Below are positions 20,679 to 28,834 of a stretch of DNA of 64,000 bases, one piece after another (within the stretch, counting starts at the first letter, position 1; the number at the start of each line of letters is the position of its first letter). A program made the position numbers and the translations under genes. This DNA comes from Cellulomonas sp. APG4 (GTDB lineage: Bacteria > Actinomycetota > Actinomycetes > Actinomycetales > Cellulomonadaceae), in NCBI RefSeq assembly GCF_009996735.1, contig NZ_JAACYI010000015.1, positions 1-64,000 on the forward strand, read 5' to 3'. The notes below the pieces were generated by a model, which saw nothing but the letters and a program-made list of their open reading frames with translations, ran no database searches and was not told the DNA's origin.

Positions 20679-20697
20679 TCTGGTGAGGCTTACCTTC
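20679..20697 (-). promoter_or_regulatory. Possible DtxR/IdeR iron box
   Basis: On the minus strand GAAGGTAAGCCTCACCAGA resembles the 19-bp DtxR/IdeR consensus (TTAGGTWAGSCTWACCTAA type), matching at about 13-15 of 19 positions depending on the degenerate bases allowed. It lies 20-40 nt upstream of the -10 element of the ggr-nuo promoter. The match is imperfect and could be chance. Confidence 0.3.
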
Positions 20698-20739
20698 CTT
20701 GGCCGCTCGCGCCCGGGCCCGGTGCGACGGCGGCGGTCG

Positions 20740-21438
20740 TCACGTCGACGGCCGCGTCGCGCGGTGCAGCGCGACGATCCCGCCCGAGAGGTTGCGGTAC
20801 GCGACGTCGGTCCAGCCCGCCGCACGGATGCGACGGCCCAGACCCTCCTGGTCGGGCCAGTCCCGGATCGACTCCGCGAGATAGGTGTAGGGACCCTCCT
20901 GACCCGTCACCGCGCGCGCGAGCCCCGGCAGCGCACGCACCAGGTAGCCCGAGTACACCGCACGGAACGGGGGCCAGGCGGGCGTCGAGAACTCGCACAC
21001 CACGAGGCGACCGCCCGGGCGCGTCACGCGCAGCATCTCGGCGAGGGCCGCGCCCGTGTCCACCACGTTGCGCAGGCCGAACGAGATGGTGACCGCGTCG
21101 AACGACGCGTCCGCGAACGGCAGGCGCGTCGCGTCGCCGGCGGTGAACGGCAGGTCCGGGCGGCGCGCCTTGCCCACCGCGAGCATGCCCACCGAGAAGT
21201 CGCACGGGACCACGTGCACGCCCGCGGCGTCGAAGGGCTCGCTCGACGTGCCGGTACCGGCCGCGAGGTCGAGCACGCGCTGGCCGGGACGCGCGTCGAC
21301 CGCGGCGATGGTCGCGGTGCGCCACCGGCGGTCCTGGCCGAGGGAGATCACGTCGTTCGTCAGGTCGTAGCGCTGCGCGATGCCGTCGAACATCGCGGCG
21401 ACCTCGTGCGGACGCTTCTCGAGGGAGGGGCGACTCAT
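20740..21438 (-). CDS. menG: Demethylmenaquinone methyltransferase
   Basis: A 232-residue UbiE/MenG-type SAM-dependent C-methyltransferase for the last step of menaquinone synthesis. Visible features are [24 protein letters not shown], the SAM-binding [35 protein letters not shown] and the C-terminal [12 protein letters not shown] 21438 is preferred because a GGGAGG ribosome site lies 9 nt upstream; ATG 21447 (three residues longer) would leave that site with no spacing. About 118 nt, including the regulatory sites described separately, lie between this gene and geranylgeranyl reductase. Confidence 0.93.
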   Translation of the reverse strand: MSRPSLEKRPHEVAAMFDGIAQRYDLTNDVISLGQDRRWRTATIAAVDARPGQRVLDLAAGTGTSSEPFDAAGVHVVPCDFSVGMLAVGKARRPDLPFTAGDATRLPFADASFDAVTISFGLRNVVDTGAALAEMLRVTRPGGRLVVCEFSTPAWPPFRAVYSGYLVRALPGLARAVTGQEGPYTYLAESIRDWPDQEGLGRRIRAAGWTDVAYRNLSGGIVALHRATRPST

Positions 21439-21515
21439 GGTGGCCATCCTCCCAGGCCGTCACGTGGTGCGCGTGCGGCGGCCGAGGGCCCGCGGCGGTC
21501 CTACGCTGTACGGCG

Positions 21516-22820
21516 ATGAGCACCGACCCGTCCCCGACCGACCGGCCCGGCACGCCGGCCCTCCCTGGGCCGCTCGTGGCACGCACGGTCGAGGTCGACG
21601 TCGCCTCGCTCCCGGCGGTGCTGCTCGACCTGCTGCCCGCCCAGGGCGGTGCCGCCTGGGTGCGCCGCGGCGACGGCCTGGTCGCCTGGGGTGAGCTGCT
21701 GCGCGTCGAGACGCGAGGTGCCGGGCGCTTCGCCGAGGCCGAGGCCGCGTGGCGCCAGGTCGTGCGGCACGCCGTCGTGCGCGACGAGGTGCGGATGCCC
21801 GGCACGGGCCCGGTGGCGTTCGGCTCGTTCGCTTTCGCGGCGGGCTCCCCCGCGGGCGGGGCGCTCGTGGTGCCGCGCGTCGTCGTCGGCCGACGTGGCG
21901 GGCGGGCCTGGGTCACGTCGCTCGAGGTGGGGTCTGTCGCGCCCGTCCCGACGCCGACGACGGCGTCACGTCCGGTCGCGCCGGGCCGGGTGGCGCTCGC
22001 GCCCGGGTCCCTCGACCCCGAGGGCTGGAAGCACGCGGTGGCGCGGGCCGTCGCCGAGATCCGCGCGGGCCGCCTCGACAAGGTGGTGCTCGCACGAGAC
22101 GTGGTCGCGACCACCGCCGAGCCGCTCGACCCGCGCTGGGTGCTGCACCGCCTCGCCGAGGGGTACGCGTCGTGCTGGACGTTCAGCGTCGACGGGATGC
22201 TCGGCGCGACGCCCGAGCTGCTGCTGCGCAGCGAGAAGGGCCTGGTCACCTCGCGCGTGCTCGCGGGGACCATCCGCCGCACGGGCGACGACGACGCCGA
22301 CCTCGCGCGCGCCGCGATCCTCGCCCACTCGTCCAAGGACCTCGAGGAGCACGAGTACGCGGTCGAGTCGCTCACCCGCGCCCTCGGTCCGTTCTGCTCG
22401 TCGACCAACGTGCCCGAGACCCCGTTCGTGCTGCACCTGCCGAACGTGCTGCACCTCGCGACCGACGTCACCGGCGTGCTCACGGCCGGGCCGGGCGAGG
22501 GGCCCACGAGCCTCGGGCTCGCCGCCGCGCTGCACCCGACCGCCGCGGTCGCGGGCACCCCCACCGAGGCGGCCTGCGAGCTGATCGGCGAGGTCGAGGT
22601 GATGGACCGGGGCCGGTACGCGGGACCGGTGGGCTGGCTCGGGGCCGACGGCGACGGCGAGTGGGGCATCGCGCTGCGCTCGGCCGAGCTCGACCCGGCC
22701 GACCCGCACCGTCTGCGCCTGTTCGCGGGCTGCGGGATCGTCGCGGCCTCCGACCCGGCGGCGGAGCTCGCCGAGTCGGAGGCCAAGCTCGAGCCGATGC
22801 GCCACGCGCTCGGCGGCTGA
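21516..22820 (+). CDS. menF: Isochorismate synthase
   Basis: A 434-residue chorismate-binding enzyme that converts chorismate to isochorismate, the first committed menaquinone step. Catalytic-domain motifs are KVVLARDVV, GATPELLLR, AGTIRRTGDDD, SSKDLEEHEYAVESL, HPTAAVAGTP and RGRYAGPVGWLG. Placement beside menG, menD and menC supports MenF over a siderophore EntC. A -10-like TACGCT (21502-21507) sits 8 nt before ATG 21516 with no Shine-Dalgarno, so the message may be nearly leaderless. It is divergent from menG (77 nt between starts). Confidence 0.92.
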   Translation: MSTDPSPTDRPGTPALPGPLVARTVEVDVASLPAVLLDLLPAQGGAAWVRRGDGLVAWGELLRVETRGAGRFAEAEAAWRQVVRHAVVRDEVRMPGTGPVAFGSFAFAAGSPAGGALVVPRVVVGRRGGRAWVTSLEVGSVAPVPTPTTASRPVAPGRVALAPGSLDPEGWKHAVARAVAEIRAGRLDKVVLARDVVATTAEPLDPRWVLHRLAEGYASCWTFSVDGMLGATPELLLRSEKGLVTSRVLAGTIRRTGDDDADLARAAILAHSSKDLEEHEYAVESLTRALGPFCSSTNVPETPFVLHLPNVLHLATDVTGVLTAGPGEGPTSLGLAAALHPTAAVAGTPTEAACELIGEVEVMDRGRYAGPVGWLGADGDGEWGIALRSAELDPADPHRLRLFAGCGIVAASDPAAELAESEAKLEPMRHALGG

Positions 22821-22831
22821 CGGCCGGGAAC

Positions 22832-24208
22832 TCAGCCGCGCCCGAACATGTCCCAGGGGAAGCCGCCGCGGTCCGGCAGCTGCTGCTGCTCCTGCTCCTG
22901 CTGCTGCGGCGTCTCCTCGTCGGCCTGACGCACCGCGAACGTCACCGTCACCTCGGTCGTCGAGCCGCCTCGCACCACGGTCAGCACCGCGGTGTCCCCC
23001 GCGCCGTGCTCGCGCACGTGCGCGGTGAGCGACTCGGCACCGCTCACGGGCGAGCCGTCGATCGCGACGACGACGTCTCCCGAGCGCAGCCCGGCGTCAG
23101 CGGCCGGGGAACCGTCGCTGACCTGCTCGACCTGGGCGCCGCGCCGGGTGGTGCCGTCGGCCGAGGCCGTGCCGTCCACGAGACCCACGCCGAGGAACGC
23201 GTGCTCGGCGGTCCCGTCGGTGATGAGCTGCTCGGCGATGCGGCTCGCGAGGTTGGACGGGATCGCGAAGCCGAGCCCGATCGAGCCGTTGCTCGAGCCG
23301 TCGGTCGCGATGGACGACGTGATCCCCACCACGGCCCCCTGCGCGTCGAACAGCGGGCCGCCGCTGTTGCCGGGATTGATCGCGGCGTCGATCTGGATCG
23401 CGTTGGTGACCACGGTCGAGCCGCCGTCGGAGGTCGACACCGGCCGGTCGACGGCCGAGACGATGCCCGTGGTCGCGGTGCTGTCGAGGCCCAGCGGGTT
23501 GCCCACGGCCATGACCGACTCCCCGACCTCGACCTCGTCCGAGCTGCCGATCTGCGCGGGAGCGAGGTCGGCGGGCGGGTCGACCAGGCGGATGACCGCG
23601 AGGTCGGTGGTGGGGTCGAGCCCCACGACCTCGGCCTCGTACACGCGGCCGTCGGACAGCGTGACCCGCAGGCCGTCGTCGACGGCGTCGCCCACGACGT
23701 GGTCGTTGGTCAGCACGTGCCCCTCGGTGTCGATGAGCACGCCCGAGCCCGTGCCTGCGCCCTGCGCGGTGCGCACGTCGATCGCGACCACCGACGGCCG
23801 CACGGCGTCCGCGACGGCCTCCCAGTCGGGCTGCTGCGAGCTCGAGCCGGCGACGGGCACCGTGGTCGACGTGGCGGGCTCCTCGGCCGCGCGGGTGGAC
23901 GTGGTCGCCGGGGTCGCGTCGAACGCGCCCACGAGGCCCGCGGTCGCGAGGCTCGCGACGAGGGCGGCGCCCGTGGCCGTCCCGACGAGCGCGAGCCACG
24001 GCGTGCGTCGCGTCGCCGCGGCGGACGCGGGCGTCGGGGCCTGCGTGGCAGGGCCGTACGCGGGCGTGGGCGCCGATCCCCCGTCGGGCGTCCCGGCGGG
24101 AGCCGGCCCGGGGTGTCCGGGCGGTGCGAAGTGCGGGGCCTGCGGCGCCTGGGTGGGCACCACCTGGGTGGGCTGCTGGGGGTCGGTGGGTCCGGTCTGC
24201 TGCGTCAT
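22832..24208 (-). CDS. HtrA/DegP-type membrane-anchored serine protease
   Basis: A 458-residue trypsin-like protease with PDZ domain, probably for envelope protein quality control. The N-terminal ~60 residues are a Pro/Gln-rich cytoplasmic segment, followed by one membrane helix (ALVGTATGAALVASLATAGLVG). The catalytic triad is visible: His in VLTNDHVV, Asp in TTDLAVIRL, Ser in NPGNSGGPLF. The PDZ domain (GSPAADAGLRSGDVVVAIDG) is near residues 340-420, and the tail is Gln/Glu-rich. ATG 24208 has a GAGGAGGA ribosome site. Its 3' end converges with menF 12 nt away. Confidence 0.93.
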   Translation of the reverse strand: MTQQTGPTDPQQPTQVVPTQAPQAPHFAPPGHPGPAPAGTPDGGSAPTPAYGPATQAPTPASAAATRRTPWLALVGTATGAALVASLATAGLVGAFDATPATTSTRAAEEPATSTTVPVAGSSSQQPDWEAVADAVRPSVVAIDVRTAQGAGTGSGVLIDTEGHVLTNDHVVGDAVDDGLRVTLSDGRVYEAEVVGLDPTTDLAVIRLVDPPADLAPAQIGSSDEVEVGESVMAVGNPLGLDSTATTGIVSAVDRPVSTSDGGSTVVTNAIQIDAAINPGNSGGPLFDAQGAVVGITSSIATDGSSNGSIGLGFAIPSNLASRIAEQLITDGTAEHAFLGVGLVDGTASADGTTRRGAQVEQVSDGSPAADAGLRSGDVVVAIDGSPVSGAESLTAHVREHGAGDTAVLTVVRGGSTTEVTVTFAVRQADEETPQQQEQEQQQLPDRGGFPWDMFGRG

Positions 24209-24275
24209 GGGTCCTCCTCGGGTGTCGCACCCCAGGAGACCCCATGGGCCTTGTCGCAGGCTGGGCCGCACCTGG

Positions 24276-24293
24276 GAGGTTCCTGGGAACCTC
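24276..24293 (-). terminator. Hairpin at menD 3' end
   Basis: GAGGTTC / GAACCTC, 7-bp stem with a 4-nt loop, overlapping the menD stop codon and preceding the protease gene by ~70 nt. There is no T-run, as is usual in this GC range. It could end the gdx-menC-menD transcript. Confidence 0.45.
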
Positions 24294-26070
24294 AGGCACC
24301 CCGCAGGGTGGAGTCGTCGGCGAGGCGTTCGGCCACGGCCCGCGCGACCGCGCGGTCGAGAGCGCGCCGGCCCACGCGGTCGACGACGGCCTCCACGACG
24401 CGCACCCCACGCACCTGCGCACGCAGCGCGCCCTCGAGCGCGACCTCGTCGTGGACCCGCACGTGGGGCACGCCGTAACCCGCGCACAGCGCCGCGAGGT
24501 CGGCACCGTGGGGCGTGCCGAAGACCCGCTCGAACACTCCCTCGCCACCCTCCTGACCGTGCTCGAGGGTCGCGAAGATCGAGCCGCCGTCGTCGTTGGC
24601 GACCACGAGCGTGAGGTCGGGACGCTGCTCGAGCGGGCCCACGAGCAGTCCCCCGACGTCGTGCAGGAACGTCAGGTCGCCCACGAGCGCGCGCACGGGG
24701 CGCCCGAGCCCGAGGCCCACGCCGACGGCCGTCGAGACGACGCCGTCGATGCCCGCGAGCCCGCGGTTCGCGTGCACCAGGGGCGGCTCGTCCCAGGCCG
24801 CGACGAGGGCCAGGTCACGCACCGGGTTGCTGGACCCGACCACGAGCACGTCGTCGCGTCCGCAGGCCCTCGCCACGGTGCGCGCGACCACGGGACCCGT
24901 GAGGCGGTCGGTCGTCGCCAGCACGTGGGCGACGGCGTCCGACGCGAGCGCACCCGCCTGCGCCCAGGCCTCGGCCCAGCCCTCGGGCCCTGTCCCCGGG
25001 AGCCCCGCACGCAGCTCGTCGGGGACGCCCGCCAGCACGCGGTCGGCCGCGCGCGGTGCGTCGGTCCACTCCGGGTCCGGGCCGCCCACCACGACCGTCT
25101 CGACGTCCTCGCGCGCGAGCAGCCTCTGGACGGCACGGTCGAGGGTCGGTCGCCCGAGGACGAGGACGCGCTCGACGGCGTCGGCGAGGGGCGAGGTCAG
25201 CACGTGCCGGTAGGCGCGCACCAGCCGTGGTCCGCCGGCGGCCCCCGAGCTCGGCTCGGCCACGAGCGGCCAGCCGTTGGCCTCGGCGACCTCGCGGGCC
25301 ACCGGCCCGGCACCGTCGCCGGCGACCACGAGCGTGCGCGGCGCGGGCGACCAGCCCGGGTCGGACGGCGGTGCGGGCACCCGCGGCTCGACCACGGGCA
25401 CGCCCTCGCGCGCGCGCGCCGGCCAGGGCGCCCCGTCGGGCACGAGCGGCTCGCGGAAGGCGAGGTTCAGGTGCACGGGGCCCGGGCGGGCCGTGCGCAG
25501 CCCGAGCGCCGTCGCGACCGCTCGCACGCCCACGTGGCGGATGTCGCGGTCCTCCCCCGGCCGCCCCGTGGGCGCGGGGACGTCCAGCGTGCGCAGCGCG
25601 GGCGGCAGCAGGCCCACCTGGTCGGTGGTCTGGTTCGCACCCGTGCCGCGCAGCTCGTGCGGACGGTCGGCCGTCAGGAGCAGCAGCGGGAGGCCCGCGT
25701 GGCGCGCCTCGAGCGTCGCGGGCAGCAGGTTCGCGACGGCCGTGCCCGACGTCGTCACGACGGCCACCGGGCGCGACGAGCCCTCGGCCCGGGCGGCCGC
25801 CGCGAGGCCGAGCGCGAGGAACGCGGCGGCTCGCTCGTCGACACGGACGTGCAGTCGCAGGGCCGGCGCGTGCGGGTCGCGCACGCGGTCGTCGGCCGCG
25901 GCCTCCGCGACCGCGTAGGCGAGCGGGGCCGAGCGCGACCCCGGCGCGAGCACCACGTCGCGCAGGCCGAGGCCCGCGAGCGCCTGGAGCAGCACGCGCG
26001 CCGCGTGCACGGCGGGCGAGGGCACCGCGGGCGAGGGTACGGCCGGCGGAGGCGGGGCGGGCGCGCTCAT
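24292..26070 (-). CDS. menD: 2-succinyl-5-enolpyruvyl-6-hydroxy-3-cyclohexene-1-carboxylate synthase
   Basis: A 592-residue thiamine-diphosphate enzyme that adds 2-oxoglutarate-derived succinic semialdehyde to isochorismate. Motifs are VVLAPGSRSAPLAYA, TTSGTAVANLLPATLEA, ANRGLAGIDGVVSTAVGVG, and the ThDP-binding GDLTFLHDVGGLL...NDDGGSIF. ATG 26070 overlaps the menC stop by 4 nt, so translation is coupled. The N-terminal ~20 residues are a Pro/Ala repeat. Confidence 0.95.
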   Translation of the reverse strand: MSAPAPPPPAVPSPAVPSPAVHAARVLLQALAGLGLRDVVLAPGSRSAPLAYAVAEAAADDRVRDPHAPALRLHVRVDERAAAFLALGLAAAARAEGSSRPVAVVTTSGTAVANLLPATLEARHAGLPLLLLTADRPHELRGTGANQTTDQVGLLPPALRTLDVPAPTGRPGEDRDIRHVGVRAVATALGLRTARPGPVHLNLAFREPLVPDGAPWPARAREGVPVVEPRVPAPPSDPGWSPAPRTLVVAGDGAGPVAREVAEANGWPLVAEPSSGAAGGPRLVRAYRHVLTSPLADAVERVLVLGRPTLDRAVQRLLAREDVETVVVGGPDPEWTDAPRAADRVLAGVPDELRAGLPGTGPEGWAEAWAQAGALASDAVAHVLATTDRLTGPVVARTVARACGRDDVLVVGSSNPVRDLALVAAWDEPPLVHANRGLAGIDGVVSTAVGVGLGLGRPVRALVGDLTFLHDVGGLLVGPLEQRPDLTLVVANDDGGSIFATLEHGQEGGEGVFERVFGTPHGADLAALCAGYGVPHVRVHDEVALEGALRAQVRGVRVVEAVVDRVGRRALDRAVARAVAERLADDSTLRGA

Positions 26071-27014
26071 GCGGCCTCCTCGACGGCCGCGACCCGGGCA
26101 CGCCAGCGCGCCTCGAGCTCGGGTGGCGCCGCGTGCGCACGGAGCAGCGCGGGATCCGCCTCGATCCGGCGGACCTCGATCGCGCCGTCGCACGGGAGGA
26201 GGGACGGGGCGACGTCGTCGGCCAGGAGGTGCGCGGTCGCGAGCCCGCACGCGTGCTCGAGCTCGGGCAGGGCTGCGGCGAGCGCGAGCCCTGCGGCGAG
26301 CCCGACGGAGGTCTCGAGTGCCGACGACACCACGACCGGCAGGCCGACCTGCTCGGCGAGCCGGAGGCATGCGCGCACGCCACCGAGCGGCTGCACCTTG
26401 AGGACGATGACGTCCGCGGCCTGCGCCCGCACCACCGCGAGCGGGTCGGCCGCGCGACGGATCGACTCGTCGGCGGCGACGGGTACGTGAGACCCGCGCC
26501 GGACGGCCGCGAGCTCCTCGACGCTCGCGCACGGCTGCTCGACGTACTCGAGCCCGCCCGCGGCTCGGTCGAGCACGCGCAGCCGTGCGCGCGCCGTGCC
26601 GACGTCCCACGCGCCGTTGGCGTCGACGCGGATGCGCCCGTCCGGACCCAGGGCGTCGCGCACGGCCTCGAGCCGCTCGACCTCGTCCACCTCGGTCTGG
26701 CCCGGCTCGGCGACCTTGACCTTCGCGGTGCGGCACCCGCCCGAGCCGCGCACGATCGCGTGCGCACGGACGCCGTCGACCGCGGGCACCGTGACGTTCA
26801 CCGGGACGCGGGTGCGCACGGGCGTGGGCCACCCCTCGTCGGCAGCCTCGACCGCAGCGGCCCACCACGCACGCGCCTCGGCGTCGTCGTAGTCCCAGAA
26901 CGGGGAGAACTCGCCCCAGCCGGCCGGGCCGCGCAGGAGCACCCCGTCGCGCTCGGTCAGGCCGCGGAACCGCGTCCGCAGGCCGACGCGGTAGACGTGC
27001 AGGTCACGACTCAC
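26067..27014 (-). CDS. menC: o-Succinylbenzoate synthase
   Basis: A 315-residue enolase-superfamily dehydratase that makes o-succinylbenzoate. The catalytic Lys pair lies in TAKVKVAE. Metal ligands are Asp in IRVDANGAWD, Glu in YVEQPC and Asp in VAADESIRR, and the second-half Lys is in VLKVQPLGG. GTG 27014 overlaps the gdx stop by 4 nt (GTGA), which makes gdx the first gene of a gdx-menC-menD operon. Confidence 0.93.
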   Translation of the reverse strand: MSRDLHVYRVGLRTRFRGLTERDGVLLRGPAGWGEFSPFWDYDDAEARAWWAAAVEAADEGWPTPVRTRVPVNVTVPAVDGVRAHAIVRGSGGCRTAKVKVAEPGQTEVDEVERLEAVRDALGPDGRIRVDANGAWDVGTARARLRVLDRAAGGLEYVEQPCASVEELAAVRRGSHVPVAADESIRRAADPLAVVRAQAADVIVLKVQPLGGVRACLRLAEQVGLPVVVSSALETSVGLAAGLALAAALPELEHACGLATAHLLADDVAPSLLPCDGAIEVRRIEADPALLRAHAAPPELEARWRARVAAVEEAA

Positions 27015-27397
27015 TCGGCCACCGTAGTCACGTCGCTCGCCGTCACGTCACCGCCCCCGCCCGCAGCGGCGGCGGCCTCGTCGCCGCCGAACAGGTGCAG
27101 CCCCACGATGCCCGCGACGATGAGCAGGATCGAGACGATCTTCCCGACCGACACGAGCTCATCCAGCCAGAGCATCCCGGCGACCGCGGTGACGACGGCG
27201 CCCACACCGGTCCACACGGCGTACGCGACCCCCACGGGGAGGGTGCGCAGGGCCCAGCCGAGGCCCGCCATCGAGAGCACGAGCAGCACGCCGAACGCGA
27301 TCGTCGGGCCGAGGCGCGTGAAGCCCTCGGACGCCTTGAGGCTCAGAGCCCAACCGGCCTCGAGCAGTCCTGACACGATGAGCACGGCCCAGGCCAT
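27011..27397 (-). CDS. gdx: SMR-family guanidinium exporter (Gdx/SugE type)
   Basis: A 128-residue four-helix small multidrug resistance protein. It follows E. coli SugE/Gdx closely: GLLEAGWALSLKASEGFTRL carries the central Glu and the Gdx-type KxxxGF, and LPVGVAYAVWTGVGAV matches helix 3. The C-terminal 20 residues (AAAAAGGGGDVTASDVTTVAE) are an extra cytoplasmic tail. Family members of this type export guanidinium in exchange for protons. ATG 27397 follows a GGGAGAGA ribosome site. Upstream lies a guanidine-II-like leader, which supports the Gdx rather than the Qac assignment. The gene overlaps menC by 4 nt. Confidence 0.9.
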   Translation of the reverse strand: MAWAVLIVSGLLEAGWALSLKASEGFTRLGPTIAFGVLLVLSMAGLGWALRTLPVGVAYAVWTGVGAVVTAVAGMLWLDELVSVGKIVSILLIVAGIVGLHLFGGDEAAAAAGGGGDVTASDVTTVAE

Positions 27398-27413
27398 GTT
27401 CTCTCCCGTCGTC

Positions 27414-27466
27414 GTGCCGGGTCGTCCCGTCACGGGTCTGGCGTCGCCTGGCCGGGCCGTCCCGGC
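27414..27466 (-). promoter_or_regulatory. Guanidine-II (mini-ykkC)-like riboswitch
   Basis: The RNA (minus strand) forms two hairpins with the class-defining ACGR loops. Hairpin 1, 27466-27451, is a perfect 6-bp stem GCCGGG/CCCGGC closed by ACGG. Hairpin 2, 27433-27414, is GTGaCGGG/CCCGgCAC (one A-G mismatch) closed by ACGA. A 17-nt linker joins them. Hairpin 2 ends 16 nt before the ATG of a Gdx-type exporter, and the ribosome site lies in that gap. A -10-like TAGCAT (27502-27497) would start a leader of ~90 nt, which also has a perfect 8-bp hairpin at 27489-27469. Guanidine-II RNAs work as paired ACGR hairpins ahead of SMR genes; ligand binding here is inferred. Confidence 0.72.
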
Positions 27467-27515
27467 GGGGGTCGCCACGACGGCGACCCGCGGTCGATGC
27501 TAGCGGCGCGCTGGC

Positions 27516-27521
27516 TACTGT
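27516..27521 (+). promoter_or_regulatory. -10 element for leaderless menB
   Basis: TACTGT lies 7 nt before the menB ATG with no Shine-Dalgarno, so transcription probably starts at or next to the start codon. The divergent -10 for gdx (TAGCAT) is 14 nt away. Confidence 0.55.
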
Positions 27522-27528
27522 GACGCCC

Positions 27529-28473
27529 ATGAGCTCGCTGCCCGCCCCCGTCTCGCAGACCTTCGACCCTCGGCGCTGGCGCACGGTCGCGGGGTTCGAG
27601 GACCTCGTCGACCTCACGTACCACCGGGGGGTCGACCGCACGGGTCCGGACGAGCGCGACCTGCCGGTGGTCCGCGTCGCGTTCGACCGCCCCGAGGTGC
27701 GCAACGCCTTCCGCCCCGGCACCGTCGACGAGCTCTACCGCGTGCTCGACCACGCACGGCAGAGTCCCGACGTGGGCGTCGTGCTGCTCACGGGCAACGG
27801 CCCGAGCCCCAAGGACGGCGGCTGGGCGTTCTGCTCGGGCGGCGACCAGCGGATCCGCGGCCGCGACGGCTACCGCTACGCCGACGGCGAGACGGCGGAC
27901 GCGATCGACCCGGCGCGCGCCGGTCGCCTGCACGTGCTCGAGGTGCAGCGTCTCATCCGCACCATGCCCAAGGTGGTCGTCGCCGTCGTCGACGGCTGGG
28001 CCGCGGGCGGCGGGCACTCGCTGCACGTGGTCGCGGACCTGACGATCGCGTGCCGCGAGCACGGCCGCTTCAAGCAGACCGACGCCGACGTCGGCTCGTT
28101 CGACGGCGGCTACGGCTCGGCCTACCTCGCACGTCAGGTGGGCCAGAAGCGTGCGCGCGAGATCTTCTTCCTCGCTCGCGAGTACTCGGCCGACGACGCC
28201 GAGCGCTGGGGGGCGGTCAACGAGGTCGCCGACCACGACGCGCTCGAGCAGCTCGCGCTGGCGTACGCGCGGACGATCGCGGGCAAGTCCCCGCAGGCCG
28301 TGCGGATGCTGAAGTTCGCCTTCAACCTCGCGGACGACGGCCTCATGGGCCAGCAGGTCTTCGCGGGGGAGGCGACGCGGCTCGCCTACATGACGGACGA
28401 GGCGGTCGAGGGCCGGGACGCGTTCCTCGAGAAGCGGACGCCCGACTGGTCGGGCTTCCCGTACCACTTCTGA
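27529..28473 (+). CDS. menB: 1,4-Dihydroxy-2-naphthoyl-CoA synthase
   Basis: A 314-residue crotonase-fold enzyme that cyclises o-succinylbenzoyl-CoA. Signatures are FCSGGDQRIRGRDGY, VDGWAAGGGHSLHVVADLT, KQTDADVGSFDGGYGSAYLA (ring-closure site) and the C-terminal DWSGFPYHF. Length matches actinobacterial MenB. ATG 27529 is chosen over GTG 27520 because the latter would overlap the -10 element. Confidence 0.96.
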   Translation: MSSLPAPVSQTFDPRRWRTVAGFEDLVDLTYHRGVDRTGPDERDLPVVRVAFDRPEVRNAFRPGTVDELYRVLDHARQSPDVGVVLLTGNGPSPKDGGWAFCSGGDQRIRGRDGYRYADGETADAIDPARAGRLHVLEVQRLIRTMPKVVVAVVDGWAAGGGHSLHVVADLTIACREHGRFKQTDADVGSFDGGYGSAYLARQVGQKRAREIFFLAREYSADDAERWGAVNEVADHDALEQLALAYARTIAGKSPQAVRMLKFAFNLADDGLMGQQVFAGEATRLAYMTDEAVEGRDAFLEKRTPDWSGFPYHF

Positions 28474-28481
28474 GCGCCCCA

Positions 28482-28503
28482 CCCACGGCGGGGTCGCCGT
28501 GGG
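28482..28503. terminator. Bidirectional terminator between menB and a small membrane gene
   Basis: A perfect 9-bp hairpin CCCACGGCG / CGCCGTGGG with a GGGT loop, 9 nt after the menB stop and 8 nt before the stop of the converging small gene. It can serve both strands. Confidence 0.65.
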
Positions 28504-28510
28504 CGGCCCG

Positions 28511-28714
28511 TCAGCCCGCGCTGAGCAGCCAGACGCCGAAGTCGAGGACGTCCTTGAGGGCGATCCCGGCGACGACGACCACGCCGAGCAGCAGCGCGAA
28601 CGCGACGGTCACGGGGACCACCGAACGCAGGGTGTCGTGGGGCCGTTCCTCGTCGCCCCGCGGGGCGTCGGCGGGCTCGTGGTCGAGGTGGTGGTGGACG
28701 GTGATCTGGGCCAT
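28511..28714 (-). CDS. Small single-helix membrane protein, unknown function
   Basis: A 67-residue product with a hydrophilic His/Asp/Arg-rich N-terminus (MAQITVHHHLDHEPADAPRG), then one clear membrane helix (VPVTVAFALLLGVVVVAGIAL) and a short C-terminus. I do not recognise a family. It is supported by the plausible topology, the hairpins on both sides, and the lack of a better gene in 28474-28834. The ribosome site is weak (GGAG 12 nt upstream). Confidence 0.5.
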   Translation of the reverse strand: MAQITVHHHLDHEPADAPRGDEERPHDTLRSVVPVTVAFALLLGVVVVAGIALKDVLDFGVWLLSAG

Positions 28715-28773
28715 GGCACCAGCCTGCTCCGGGGCACCCGGCCCGCGGATCGGCCCCTGGGACCCACCTGCAC

Positions 28774-28811
28774 GTCGGCCCCTCCGCCCGGGGTGGGGCG
28801 CAGGGGCCGAC
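28774..28811 (-). terminator. Terminator of the DUF3048 gene
   Basis: GTCGGCCCCT / AGGGGCCGAC, a perfect 10-bp stem whose interior (CGCCC...GGGCG) can extend the hairpin. It lies 24 nt past the stop of the DUF3048 gene. Confidence 0.6.
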
Positions 28812-28834
28812 GGGTCATCCTCAGGTCGTAGGGG

